DNA of 10,107 bases from Thermoplasmata archaeon (GTDB lineage Archaea > Thermoplasmatota > Thermoplasmata > Thermoplasmatales > Thermoplasmataceae), in NCBI GenBank assembly GCA_021846695.1, contig JAJZWN010000048.1, positions 1-10,107 on the forward strand. Direction: 5' to 3'. Below are positions 1 through 6,403 of the stretch, one piece after another (the stretch's first letter is position 1; every line of letters begins with the position of its first letter). The position numbers and the translations under genes are program-made. The notes under the pieces were generated by a model. It was given only the letters and a program-made list of their open reading frames with translations. It was not told the origin of the DNA and did not search any database.

Positions 1-250
1 TTTATTATTCATTAATATGTTACACACTTAACTTTTTTTGTATTTAGAGAAAAATATTGTTATGAACGTCTACGAATAATTATTGCACCCTGTATCTTAA
101 AAAACAGCTTAAAAATTAAATGCCAAATCATAGAATAAAAGTATGCAACTATTTTCTATATGCAAATGAAACCATTAATTATTGCAAAAATCGATTTTTG
201 GATTTTTGTCCTCCACATCGATTTTAAATATTAACACATAATTAACAGAT
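1..250. other. AT-rich non-coding leader
   Basis: No convincing coding region is visible here on either strand. The stretch is very AT-rich and holds several short repeats. An 11-base direct repeat TAATTATTGCA lies at 77-87 and 176-186. A 9-base repeat ATCGATTTT lies at 190-198 and 217-225, the second copy running into the TATA-like element of the CBS gene. GATTTTTG occurs twice in tandem at 193-208. A reverse-strand ATG at 10-12 could start a leftward gene that leaves the window after four codons, but nothing in so short a piece can confirm it. The likely role is the upstream control region of the CBS gene and perhaps of a divergent neighbour. Confidence 0.5.
223..230 (+). promoter_or_regulatory. 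TATA-like box of the CBS-domain gene
   Basis: TTTAAATA is centred about 24-25 bases before the ATG at 251, the spacing expected when transcription starts at or next to the start codon. There is no Shine-Dalgarno in front of the ATG, which agrees with a leaderless transcript. Confidence 0.5.
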
Positions 251-673
251 ATGGTGCTTTATGCAGAGGACATAATGAGGAAAAATTGCCAGATTATAAA
301 CGGGAATACCAGTGCACTGGAAGGTTCAAAACATATGGCAGAGAATCGGGAGGGATATATTATTGTTGGAGATGGAAAAATACCTGAAGGAATAGTCACA
401 GAATGGGATTATATTAACAAAGTCTTATCACAGGAAGCTGACCCGTCCAGGGTTCTCCTGAAAGAAATTATGACTGCCCCCTTAACCTCTGTTACATCAG
501 ATACACCTATGGAAAAGGTTGCAAGCTTGATGGCAAAGAAGGCTATAAGGCGGCTGCTGGTCATAGATAATAATAAGCTGTCAGGGATAATCACATCGAG
601 GGATATACTTAAGTTTTTCAATGAATATGTAGAAGACATGGTTGAAATAGCATCAAAGTTCGGGACAAGATAA
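251..673 (+). CDS. Protein with two CBS domains
   Basis: A small stand-alone protein of 140 residues built almost entirely from two CBS domains, a Bateman module. The first spans roughly residues 5-60 and opens with the typical A-E-D-I-M-R-K segment. It includes the strand-turn EGIVTEWDYI, the counterpart of the usual GIVTERDL. The second spans about 70-125, from KEIMTAPLTSV to LSGIITSRDILKF, and keeps the canonical G-I-I-T-S-R-D signature; the first has W in place of the usual R. Such modules usually bind adenosine nucleotides or S-adenosylmethionine and act as sensors for a partner protein. The partner cannot be read from this sequence, and the next gene is an acyl-CoA dehydrogenase on the same strand 63 bases away. 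No membrane segment or DNA-binding domain is visible. The start is supported by the TATA-like element at the leaderless distance. Confidence 0.93.
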   Translation: MVLYAEDIMRKNCQIINGNTSALEGSKHMAENREGYIIVGDGKIPEGIVTEWDYINKVLSQEADPSRVLLKEIMTAPLTSVTSDTPMEKVASLMAKKAIRRLLVIDNNKLSGIITSRDILKFFNEYVEDMVEIASKFGTR

Positions 674-708
674 AAATACTGCCTCAACTAATTGTTCAAC
701 TGTCAAAG

Positions 709-717
709 TTTTTATTA
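709..717 (+). promoter_or_regulatory. TATA-like box of the hydroxyacyl-CoA dehydrogenase gene
   Basis: TTTTTATTA is centred about 24 bases before the ATG at 737. It sits in the short gap after the CBS gene and could also act as a T-rich termination stretch for that gene. There is no Shine-Dalgarno before the ATG. Confidence 0.4.
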
Positions 718-736
718 TTCCAATGTATAAAGCACT

Positions 737-1606
737 ATGGCAAAAAAAGTAGCTGTAATCGGTTCAGGAATAATGGGCCAGGGCATAGCCCAGGTTTTTA
801 TGAGAAACGGAATGGATACACTTTTAATTGATATAAATGACCGCATTCTGGAAAATGCTAAGAATAGCATTGCGGATGGAAAATTCGGCCTCTCGAGACT
901 GGTTGACCGTGGAACAATAACGGAAGACCAGAAAGCAGAATATATGAAAAATCTATCTGTATCCACAGACTATGGAATGTTAAATGACAGGGAATTTGCA
1001 ATAGAAGCTGTGCCGGAAATCATGCCGTTGAAATTGAAGGTGATGGAAAGCATTGAGAAAAATATACCTGAAAAGTCTGTAATAGCATCAAATACCTCCG
1101 GAATTATGATATCCGAGATTGGAATGAATATTAAAGACAAGTCAAGGCTTATAGGGATGCACTGGTTCAATCCGGCACCGGTGATGAAACTTATTGAGGT
1201 AGTTAAAACACGCTTTACATCAGATAATACAGTAAATATCATACTTGATATGGCAAGGTCAATGGGCAAAGAGCCAGTGGTGGTAAATGATTATCCAGGA
1301 TTTTTCACAACAAATTTTGTCCATTCATGGCTTGTTGAATCACTCAGATTGTATGAAAAAGGAATCGCCGGCAAAGAAGATATAGATAAAATGGTAAAGC
1401 TGGGATTCGGTTTTCCCATGGGACCCTTTGAGCTCATGGACACTATCGGGCTGGATACCATGAAAGAAATAGGTGATTACCTTTATTCTGAAACCGGAGA
1501 CATGAGAATGCTTCCGCCACCCATACTGAAAGAAATGGTGTACGCAGGTTATAAGGGAAGCAAAAAGGTAAAAATGGACAGCAAAGGCGGCTGGTACGAT
1601 TTATAA
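737..1606 (+). CDS. 3-hydroxyacyl-CoA dehydrogenase (NAD-dependent)
   Basis: Catalyses NAD-dependent interconversion of 3-hydroxyacyl-CoA and 3-ketoacyl-CoA, either in acyl-CoA oxidation or in the 3-hydroxybutyryl-CoA direction. At 289 residues it has the usual length of the single-function enzyme. The N-terminal Rossmann fold starts at once with G-S-G-I-M-G (residues 9-14), and Asp32 ends the second strand, which favours NAD over NADP. The catalytic region is clear: Ser118 in ASNTSG, His142 in the GMHWFNPAPVMKLIEVV stretch, Asn145 and Glu154. The C-terminal domain carries GFPMGPFELMDTIGLD. One oddity: the family's PGF-x-x-N-R segment reads PGFFTTNF (187-194), so Thr192 stands where an active-site-facing Asn is usual. 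No thiolase, hydratase or acyl-CoA ligase gene adjoins it, so the substrate chain length is open. It converges with the dipeptidase gene, leaving a 2-base gap. Confidence 0.93.
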   Translation: MAKKVAVIGSGIMGQGIAQVFMRNGMDTLLIDINDRILENAKNSIADGKFGLSRLVDRGTITEDQKAEYMKNLSVSTDYGMLNDREFAIEAVPEIMPLKLKVMESIEKNIPEKSVIASNTSGIMISEIGMNIKDKSRLIGMHWFNPAPVMKLIEVVKTRFTSDNTVNIILDMARSMGKEPVVVNDYPGFFTTNFVHSWLVESLRLYEKGIAGKEDIDKMVKLGFGFPMGPFELMDTIGLDTMKEIGDYLYSETGDMRMLPPPILKEMVYAGYKGSKKVKMDSKGGWYDL

Positions 1607-1608
1607 TT

Positions 1609-2505
1609 TTATAAATTTGCTTTTATAACGCGGAGTGCATTGTTGAAAAGTACATCATCTGAGTGAGTTCCTATCATTTCCTTTAATTTTTCTATTGCAT
1701 TAACATCAGTGAAGCCATCAGGTGGTTCAGGTATGCCCAGGAAATCTGTACCGAGGCTCACATGCTTCCATCCAAAGTTATCTCCCAGATAAGTAATACT
1801 CTCTAACATTCCATTTATATCAGGTGTATGCAGGGAAGGCCTTATTCCTGTTATGCCCATGACACCGCCTGTGTCGACTATGGATTTAATTGAATCCTCG
1901 TCTATATTCCTTGGATGGTCTTTCAAAACCTTAAAATTTGTATGCGAATCCAGTACAGGTTTTGATGCGACATTGCATGTATCCAGTATTGACTTTTTGC
2001 CTGCGTGGGCCAGATCTATAATTATTCCTGAGCTATTGCATATTTTTACCAGTTCCTCTCCGGAACCTGTCAGCCCGTAGTCTTTCTTAGAGTAACATGA
2101 CGATGCAAATTTTGTATCATAATTCCATGTTAAACCAATGTTTCTCAGCCCCATGGAATGAAACATTTCTATATCCTCCGGCCTGTTTAAAATGTCAGTT
2201 CCTTCCATAGATAGTAAAAAATTTAATTCCGAATCCACGGGCTTATTTCCCTCTATAAGGTTAATTCCATATTTTTTAGATATTTCCCTGTAATAATTGA
2301 ATTGCTGGTATGCAAGGGTTGTATTAGGTATTGATGTTCCATATTCTTCACCATACTGCATATTGACATGGGGAAAAACTACCGAAAAAATAATCGAGCC
2401 CGGGAATCTTTTTAGCATATCTATCCCGGATTGACCTTTTCCGTGAATAACATCCCCGTACATGGAAGAATAAGCAATATCCTCGTGCAAATCTATAAAT
2501 TTCAT
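1609..2505 (-). CDS. Dipeptidase, peptidase family M19 (membrane dipeptidase-like)
   Basis: A zinc-dependent TIM-barrel dipeptidase of the M19 (renal dipeptidase) family, 298 residues, which is short for the family (commonly 310-400). All expected metal ligands can be placed: His7 and Asp9 in IDLHED, the bridging Glu101 in SMEGTD, His167 in IDLAHAG, His188 in DSHTN, and Asp254 in SLGTDFLG. The [10 protein letters not shown] stretch (119-128), GGVMGI and the closing [11 protein letters not shown] are also characteristic. No signal peptide or lipobox is seen, so it is likely cytosolic, cleaving dipeptides taken up or made by protein turnover. This would suit a peptide-scavenging heterotroph, which is an inference. 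It lies 30 bases downstream of moaB on the same strand, but a TATA-like element in that gap suggests its own transcript. The dipeptide specificity is unknown. Confidence 0.9.
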   Translation of the reverse strand: MKFIDLHEDIAYSSMYGDVIHGKGQSGIDMLKRFPGSIIFSVVFPHVNMQYGEEYGTSIPNTTLAYQQFNYYREISKKYGINLIEGNKPVDSELNFLLSMEGTDILNRPEDIEMFHSMGLRNIGLTWNYDTKFASSCYSKKDYGLTGSGEELVKICNSSGIIIDLAHAGKKSILDTCNVASKPVLDSHTNFKVLKDHPRNIDEDSIKSIVDTGGVMGITGIRPSLHTPDINGMLESITYLGDNFGWKHVSLGTDFLGIPEPPDGFTDVNAIEKLKEMIGTHSDDVLFNNALRVIKANL

Positions 2506-2527
2506 AAAAATACAATTGGCGAATTGT

Positions 2528-2535
2528 TAATAAAA
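2528..2535 (-). promoter_or_regulatory. TATA-like box of the dipeptidase gene
   Basis: Read on the minus strand this is TTTTATTA, centred about 26 bases before the dipeptidase ATG (2503-2505). It abuts the moaB stop codon at 2536-2538. This supports a separate leaderless transcript rather than pure read-through from moaCB. Confidence 0.4.
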
Positions 2536-3006
2536 TTATTCCTTAGTTATTTCGTGGTACAGATGCGGGACCATCTCTTTTATTATACTATATGCTATTT
2601 CCTGGGCATCTGCAGACCCCGGAAGTGTAAATATTATTTTCTCCCTGTAGATAAATAGTGAAGCATCGGATAAGTATGGGAATACGCCACCCGACTTTTG
2701 CCTGAATAGTTCGCCGAATCCAGGCATTTCTTTATCAGCTATTTTTCTCAGTGCCATTGATGTCCTGTCAAGCCGGGAAACTCCTGTTCCACCAATATAT
2801 ATAAAAACATCAGTATCGCTATAATTGAGGAAAAACTCTGAGAGTATTTCCTTCTCATCGTCCCTGACAAGTGACCTGGAAGAATTGTTGCCAATATAAC
2901 TCTCCATTTTATCACCGGAAATATCTGTATCACTAGTCCTTGATGACGATACAGTGATTATTCTGTACCTGAGATTGTATTCATGCTCCTCATGATGTAT
3001 ATGCAT
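2536..3006 (-). CDS. moaB: MoaB/MogA-family molybdopterin adenylyltransferase
   Basis: In archaea MoaB-type proteins adenylylate molybdopterin (or its tungsten counterpart) before metal insertion. Family features are clear: ITVSSSRTSDTDISG near the N-terminus, the LVRDD segment, GGTGVSRLDRT (residues 72-82 from this start), the EMPGFGELFR stretch (94-102), and TLPGSADA near the C-terminus. The two aspartates in RDD and in GGTG-x4-D match those known to matter in MogA and MoaB. I chose the ATG at 3004-3006 (156 residues). The frame stays open to an ATG at 3070-3072, but that would lie deep inside moaC and add 22 residues with no family resemblance. With this start the gene still overlaps the moaC end by 17 bases. 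The GGTG just before the ATG is too close to be a normal Shine-Dalgarno. The N-terminus (MHIHHEEHEY) is rich in His and Glu. Confidence 0.9.
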   Translation of the reverse strand: MHIHHEEHEYNLRYRIITVSSSRTSDTDISGDKMESYIGNNSSRSLVRDDEKEILSEFFLNYSDTDVFIYIGGTGVSRLDRTSMALRKIADKEMPGFGELFRQKSGGVFPYLSDASLFIYREKIIFTLPGSADAQEIAYSIIKEMVPHLYHEITKE

Positions 3007-3430
3007 CACCTTTTCTTTTGTATACCACAGCAACATTGCCGATGGATGTATCCGGGTAGTTGCCAGTTTCATCCTTTTCCAGATATTTAACCATGTCCCA
3101 TATAGTTAGAAGAGCAACCTGCACCCCATTTATTGCTTCCATTTCCACGCCTGTCCTGTAAATTGCCTTTACCCTGCAGGTTACAACAATTTTTGAATCC
3201 TCAACCTCAAAATTGAAATCTATGGACATTACAGGCACCGGATGGCAATATGGTATCATCCCCGATGTATTTTTAACCGCAATGGTACCTGCAATTTTAG
3301 CAGTTTCTATGACATCTCCTTTCTTTACCTGCTTTTCCCGTATAAGTTTTATTGTTTCTTTATTCAGTTTTATTGTTCCGGTAGCCATAGCCTCACGCTT
3401 AACTGTATTTTTATCAGTAATGTCAATCAT
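2990..3430 (-). CDS. moaC: Cyclic pyranopterin monophosphate synthase MoaC
   Basis: Converts 3',8-cyclo-GTP, made by MoaA, to cyclic pyranopterin monophosphate in molybdenum-cofactor synthesis. At 146 residues it matches the short archaeal form. Diagnostic segments are present in order: MIDITDKNTVKREAMATG at the start, TAKIAGTIAVKNTSG (43-57), MIPYCHPVPV (58-67, with His63), TGVEMEAINGVQVALLTIWD (93-112) and the catalytic Asp112-x-x-Lys115 pair in WDMVK. The region after it, EKDETGNYPDTSIGNV, is slightly longer than the usual DKGM-x-I-x-x-V and contains more polar residues. It is first in a leftward run with moaB, whose start lies inside its 3' end, so the two are surely co-transcribed and perhaps translationally coupled. 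No moaA, moaE or moeA is in the window. Confidence 0.95.
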   Translation of the reverse strand: MIDITDKNTVKREAMATGTIKLNKETIKLIREKQVKKGDVIETAKIAGTIAVKNTSGMIPYCHPVPVMSIDFNFEVEDSKIVVTCRVKAIYRTGVEMEAINGVQVALLTIWDMVKYLEKDETGNYPDTSIGNVAVVYKRKGDAYTS

Positions 3431-3580
3431 ATGGATAATATGCTATTTTTCTAAATCAACCTATCGATTTCGTATACAGGTTTAAGGCTGTTTTTGTGTA
3501 TCAATAAGGGAAAAATCACCAGTGATATCTGTTTTTTTCCTGATATTTAAAATAAACGTTAATTGTTGCCTCAAAAGCAA

Positions 3581-3594
3581 ATATAAATTTATAA
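3581..3594 (+). promoter_or_regulatory. TATA-like element of the FkbM-like gene
   Basis: ATATAAATTTATAA; its right half is centred about 25 bases before the ATG at 3616, the leaderless spacing. It lies in the 185-base gap between the divergent moaC and FkbM-like genes. There is no Shine-Dalgarno before the ATG. Confidence 0.5.
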
Positions 3595-3615
3595 GCATTT
3601 ATTCTATCTCCCCAG

Positions 3616-4416
3616 ATGAGTCAGACAAATTATAAGGCAGATTATAAAAAAGCCTATGTAAATTACAGGCATGTAAAACTCGATCTTGCCACAAAGAAGG
3701 AGCACATAAAGATAATTGCAAGGAACGGTAAAGATTCCTTCTGGAACAGACAAAAGACCTATCTGTATGCACTCTGCGTAGAAAACGGGTTGTGCAACGG
3801 AAATCTGGATTTCTTCACATTCGAAAATTCAATTGTTCCAGGATGCATGAATTTCAAGTATAAATCAGGGCAGCTATTTATGTGCAATATGGACCAGAAT
3901 CATAATTTCCTCGGTACATTTGGAGCAGATGAATATGCATTTTTAAAGGTTGCCGGAGAAATTGTACTGGATATTGGCAGTAAAGTAGGGGATTCACCAA
4001 TATACTTCACATTGAACGAGGCTAAAAACGTCATATCTGTTCCTGAAGACTCTTTCTACGAAATACTGATGAAAAATGTTAAGGCAAATGACCTGGAAAA
4101 AAGAATAGTTATTTCAAATGCCACGTACTGCGGTGGGAAAAAGGACTTATCACTAAAGGAACTTGCAGAAAAATACGGGATTGACAGCGGTGTATTGAAA
4201 GTCGACGGAGAAAACTCCATAAAGAAATTGCTGGCTGAGGACAATGAAAGCCTGAAGATTTTTAAAAGAATTCAGATACTGTATGAAGGCAGTTACGCCG
4301 ATATAGAGAAAAAGCTGCAGGAAGCAGGGTTCAAAACACATATAGAGAAGAGGGCTTTGCAAAATCTGGCAGGTGACACAGGATTTATCTGCGCCGAATA
4401 CTCCAATCCTTCATAA
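3616..4416 (+). CDS. FkbM-like methyltransferase homologue, altered SAM site
   Basis: 266 residues. The middle reads like the Rossmann core of FkbM-family S-adenosylmethionine methyltransferases. It has GEIVLDIGSKVGDSPIYF (114-131), corresponding to the usual VVDIGANIGDS-x-IYF. It continues with EAKNVISVPEDSFYEILMKN (135-154), the usual AK-x-VI-x-LEP-x-P-x-x-YE-x-x-x-xN, and later LKVDGENS (194-201), the usual LK-x-D-x-EG-x-E. Family enzymes O-methylate sugars or small molecules. Two motif positions are off: the second-strand acidic residue is displaced (V-P-E-D rather than L-E-P), and the third Gly of motif I is a Lys-Val-Gly variant. Cofactor use is therefore plausible but not certain. The N-terminal 100 residues are not recognised and hold several Cys (54, 60, 77, 90). 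It is divergent from moaC and 151 bases upstream of a sugar-phosphatase-like gene on the same strand, so a role in glycan modification is possible but only an inference. Confidence 0.7.
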   Translation: MSQTNYKADYKKAYVNYRHVKLDLATKKEHIKIIARNGKDSFWNRQKTYLYALCVENGLCNGNLDFFTFENSIVPGCMNFKYKSGQLFMCNMDQNHNFLGTFGADEYAFLKVAGEIVLDIGSKVGDSPIYFTLNEAKNVISVPEDSFYEILMKNVKANDLEKRIVISNATYCGGKKDLSLKELAEKYGIDSGVLKVDGENSIKKLLAEDNESLKIFKRIQILYEGSYADIEKKLQEAGFKTHIEKRALQNLAGDTGFICAEYSNPS

Positions 4417-4567
4417 ATAGTCCGGATCTTGTAATTAATTTTACATTTACATGTTTAATTTTCATTGCAAAACATTGTTATCCGTATAAATAAAAAATAA
4501 TGCTATCACTATTTGAAAAATAAAGGAAATTGGGAAAATATTTTAATACATTATAGATACCACGATA
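4417..4567. other. Intergenic region between FkbM-like and HAD genes
   Basis: A 151-base AT-rich gap. Just after the FkbM-like gene an imperfect palindrome GTAATTAATTTTAC (4431-4444) is followed by T-rich DNA (TTTAATTTTC near 4454-4463), which may serve as a terminator. The right end holds the promoter of the HAD gene. No small coding region is convincing. Confidence 0.3.
4541..4548 (+). promoter_or_regulatory. TATA-like box of the HAD phosphatase gene
   Basis: TTTTAATA is centred about 24 bases before the ATG at 4568, and no Shine-Dalgarno intervenes. This fits a leaderless transcript separate from the gene upstream. Confidence 0.45.
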
Positions 4568-5026
4568 ATGGCAGGCAAAAGAAAAGCTGTGTTTGTTGAC
4601 AGGGATGGTACCCTGAATTATGATACAGGATATACACATAAATTATCTGACCTCAAAATTTACGATGATATAATTCCTATTTTAAAAGAATATTATGATC
4701 AAAATTATATTATCATAGTGGTAACAAACCAATCGGGCATTGGCAGGGAGTATTATACAGTAGAAGACATGGAAGCGTTTAATAATAAACTGGCAGAGGA
4801 ATTGATGAAATATGGCGTTAAAATAGAAGAGTTCTTTTATTGCCCGCACCTTCCCGATCAGGGATGTAAATGCAGGAAACCTGGAACTGGAATGATAGAG
4901 GAAGCAGCAAAAAAATATAATATTGATATTAAAGACTCTGTTGTAATAGGAGACAGAAACAGTGTTGATGGAACGATGGCCAGAAAACTGGGGATAAAAT
5001 TTATTAAAGTCCACGGATACGATTAA
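4568..5026 (+). CDS. HAD-superfamily phosphatase, GmhB type (HAD-IIIA)
   Basis: A compact 152-residue phosphatase of the GmhB / histidinol-phosphatase branch of the HAD superfamily. Motif I is FVDRDGTLN with nucleophile Asp11 and acid/base Asp13. Motif II is VVTNQSGIGR (Thr53, Asn54). Motif III and the zinc loop together read YCPHLPDQGCKCRKPGTG, giving Cys92, His94, Cys100 and Cys102 as the four zinc ligands and Lys104 as the motif III lysine. Motif IV is VIGDRNSVDG with Asp129 and Asp134. In GmhB this loop enables D-glycero-D-manno-heptose 1,7-bisphosphate hydrolysis. In an archaeon the true substrate may be another sugar bisphosphate or histidinol phosphate; the sequence alone does not decide. 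No his or heptose genes adjoin it. Its stop codon is interlocked with that of the convergent P-loop gene (4-base overlap). Confidence 0.88.
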   Translation: MAGKRKAVFVDRDGTLNYDTGYTHKLSDLKIYDDIIPILKEYYDQNYIIIVVTNQSGIGREYYTVEDMEAFNNKLAEELMKYGVKIEEFFYCPHLPDQGCKCRKPGTGMIEEAAKKYNIDIKDSVVIGDRNSVDGTMARKLGIKFIKVHGYD

Positions 5027-6303
5027 TTTTTAATAATTTCAAATCCGTTCCCTTCACTCTCATTCGAGGCTTTAAGAATATAATCCGTGTAAAGCCTTAA
5101 AGCATCCTGGTTCCCATCCTTAAGGAATATTATGCCCATGCCATTGCTTCCAGCATCATAATACTTGAAAAAACTGCCCCATAATTCGTTTTCATAAGCC
5201 GGGACTCCACCGGGTGATAGGGGGACAATATCATTAGCTGAGTTAATCACTATCAATGGATTGCGAAGTGATTCGGTTCCAGTAACTATTGCAGCCCATA
5301 GTTTAGAGGCAAGAGCAGCCGCATCAGCAGCTGAATCTACAATTCTCTGGTCATAATATTCCTGGCTGATATCAAATCTTTTAATGCTGAAGCTGGAGTT
5401 TCCGTTTATGATACTTTTGAACGGGTCGAACTTCCCGGTATTCAGTATTGCTATTTCCCGGCCGGTTTTTTCTGCACCTGACATTATTTTTGCAGCCAGG
5501 CCAATTTTGCCGTCACCAGCAGGTCCAGTAATCAGTGTTGTTTTTTCTCCACTTGCTATAGCATTTATTGCTTCTGTCTTTGTATCCAGTATCATTCCAG
5601 TAGGTGATTCATCTCGCTGAAAATCTATAAATTCCTGTGCCGTCTGCTGTGGTGCTGCGAGTTTAGGCTCTTTCATGCTGTAATCCAGTTCCAGGAAATC
5701 TTCAATTTTTGCCTTATAGGTGTAAAGTATTTTTTTGTTTCCAACAAGAAGTGGTTTCCTGAAATTTCCGGAATACAGGCTATATTTTTTGCCTTTTATC
5801 TCTTTCCAGTTAATGTCAGCCCTGATGCAATCCTGAATCTTTCCAAGGATAACATTGTTTAAATCTTCATCAGGCTTTTTTTTCATATATTTGTCATTTC
5901 GCTGCATGAATATTATCTTCACGAGGTATTTATCTTCCTGGAGAACATACTGATCCTTATCCGGTTTCTGGTTGTAATACAGAAACCAGAACATCATGCC
6001 CTGCCCATCAGCAAGTTTTTCAATTACATCCCTTATGTTTGTAAATTCAACTCCTGTATCATAATAATCCTTTTCTTTTCTGCTTTCAGAAACAAAATAA
6101 TGATTCATTACAGGCATAGCATCAATAGGGTCAAGTTCAACAGATTGTTTTATAAATGAATATCTGGTGTTTGTGTTTAAAAATATATGTATACGATTTT
6201 CTTTATTAAAATAGAATAGGCCAAATTTCTGCCCCATAATGCTATAGAGCTTCTTATTATACACAGAATCTGCAGAACCGTTAATTACTTCATACCATGC
6301 CAT
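5023..6303 (-). CDS. Degenerate P-loop ATPase-like protein, possibly HerA/VirB4-related
   Basis: 426 residues, not confidently assigned to a family. The C-terminal half looks like a RecA-type P-loop domain. A strand LITG runs into GPAGDGKI (260-267), a Walker A motif ending in Ile where Ser/Thr is normal. A second strand reads IAILNTGKFDPF (284-295), followed by a Walker B-like strand PLIVIN (349-354) that ends in Asn instead of Asp/Glu, and a late strand GMGIIFLKDGNQDAL (388-402). The spacing resembles HerA/VirB4-type motor ATPases, as does an N-terminal segment near 85-105 (a helix, then LADGQGMMFWFL). That comparison is by eye only. The N-terminal 200 residues are rich in Lys, Tyr and Phe, with no membrane span or signal. 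It is divergent from the Hsp70-like gene and shares its promoter region. With both nucleotide motifs altered it may bind but not hydrolyse ATP. Confidence 0.6.
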   Translation of the reverse strand: MAWYEVINGSADSVYNKKLYSIMGQKFGLFYFNKENRIHIFLNTNTRYSFIKQSVELDPIDAMPVMNHYFVSESRKEKDYYDTGVEFTNIRDVIEKLADGQGMMFWFLYYNQKPDKDQYVLQEDKYLVKIIFMQRNDKYMKKKPDEDLNNVILGKIQDCIRADINWKEIKGKKYSLYSGNFRKPLLVGNKKILYTYKAKIEDFLELDYSMKEPKLAAPQQTAQEFIDFQRDESPTGMILDTKTEAINAIASGEKTTLITGPAGDGKIGLAAKIMSGAEKTGREIAILNTGKFDPFKSIINGNSSFSIKRFDISQEYYDQRIVDSAADAAALASKLWAAIVTGTESLRNPLIVINSANDIVPLSPGGVPAYENELWGSFFKYYDAGSNGMGIIFLKDGNQDALRLYTDYILKASNESEGNGFEIIKN

Positions 6304-6318
6304 TTAAATGCACAGTAC

Positions 6319-6328
6319 TTATAATATG
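6319..6328 (-). promoter_or_regulatory. TATA-like box of the P-loop gene
   Basis: On the minus strand this reads TACATATTATAAG-like, with core ATTATAA centred about 21 bases before the ATG (6301-6303). This is slightly closer than at other genes here, so the transcription start may fall within the first codons or the element may lie a little further up. Confidence 0.3.
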
Positions 6329-6345
6329 TAATTGTACTTAAATTT

Positions 6346-6362
6346 TGTCATCCATCTGTCAT
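6346..6362 (+). repeat. Direct repeat TGTCAT, one helical turn apart
   Basis: TGTCAT occurs at 6346-6351 and 6357-6362, start to start 11 bases, ending 10 bases before the TATA box of the Hsp70-like gene. Two short repeats on one face of the helix just upstream of the box is a common layout for an activator or regulator site. A second pair, GTACTT at 6315-6320 and 6334-6339, lies in the same gap nearer the P-loop gene. Such short repeats can arise by chance. Confidence 0.3.
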
Positions 6363-6371
6363 ACAACAATC

Positions 6372-6380
6372 TTTATAAAA
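6372..6380 (+). promoter_or_regulatory. Strong TATA box of the Hsp70-like gene
   Basis: TTTATAAAA is a near-consensus archaeal TATA box. Its centre is about 52 bases before the Hsp70 ATG at 6428, too far for a leaderless message, but about 28 bases before an ATG at 6404. It would therefore give either a roughly 25-base leader or a leaderless mini-ORF ahead of the Hsp70 frame. Confidence 0.6.
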
Positions 6381-6403
6381 GCATATATTATTAATCTCTA
6401 TTT

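Noticed and set aside
1..12. Reverse-strand ATG that might start a leftward gene at the left edge
   Set aside because: Only four codons lie in the window and no clear TATA box is correctly spaced, so it cannot be supported.
409..687. Antisense open frame over the CBS gene
   Set aside because: It mirrors the CBS gene, shows no family motif and has no promoter; it is a by-product of codon usage.
970..1269. Antisense open frame over the dehydrogenase gene
   Set aside because: It is Ile- and Ser-rich, lies fully opposite a well-supported enzyme and has no recognisable motif.
3213..3485. Rightward open frames opposite moaC resembling a small membrane protein
   Set aside because: The hydrophobic look comes from reading the antisense of moaC; the moaC frame has all its catalytic motifs.
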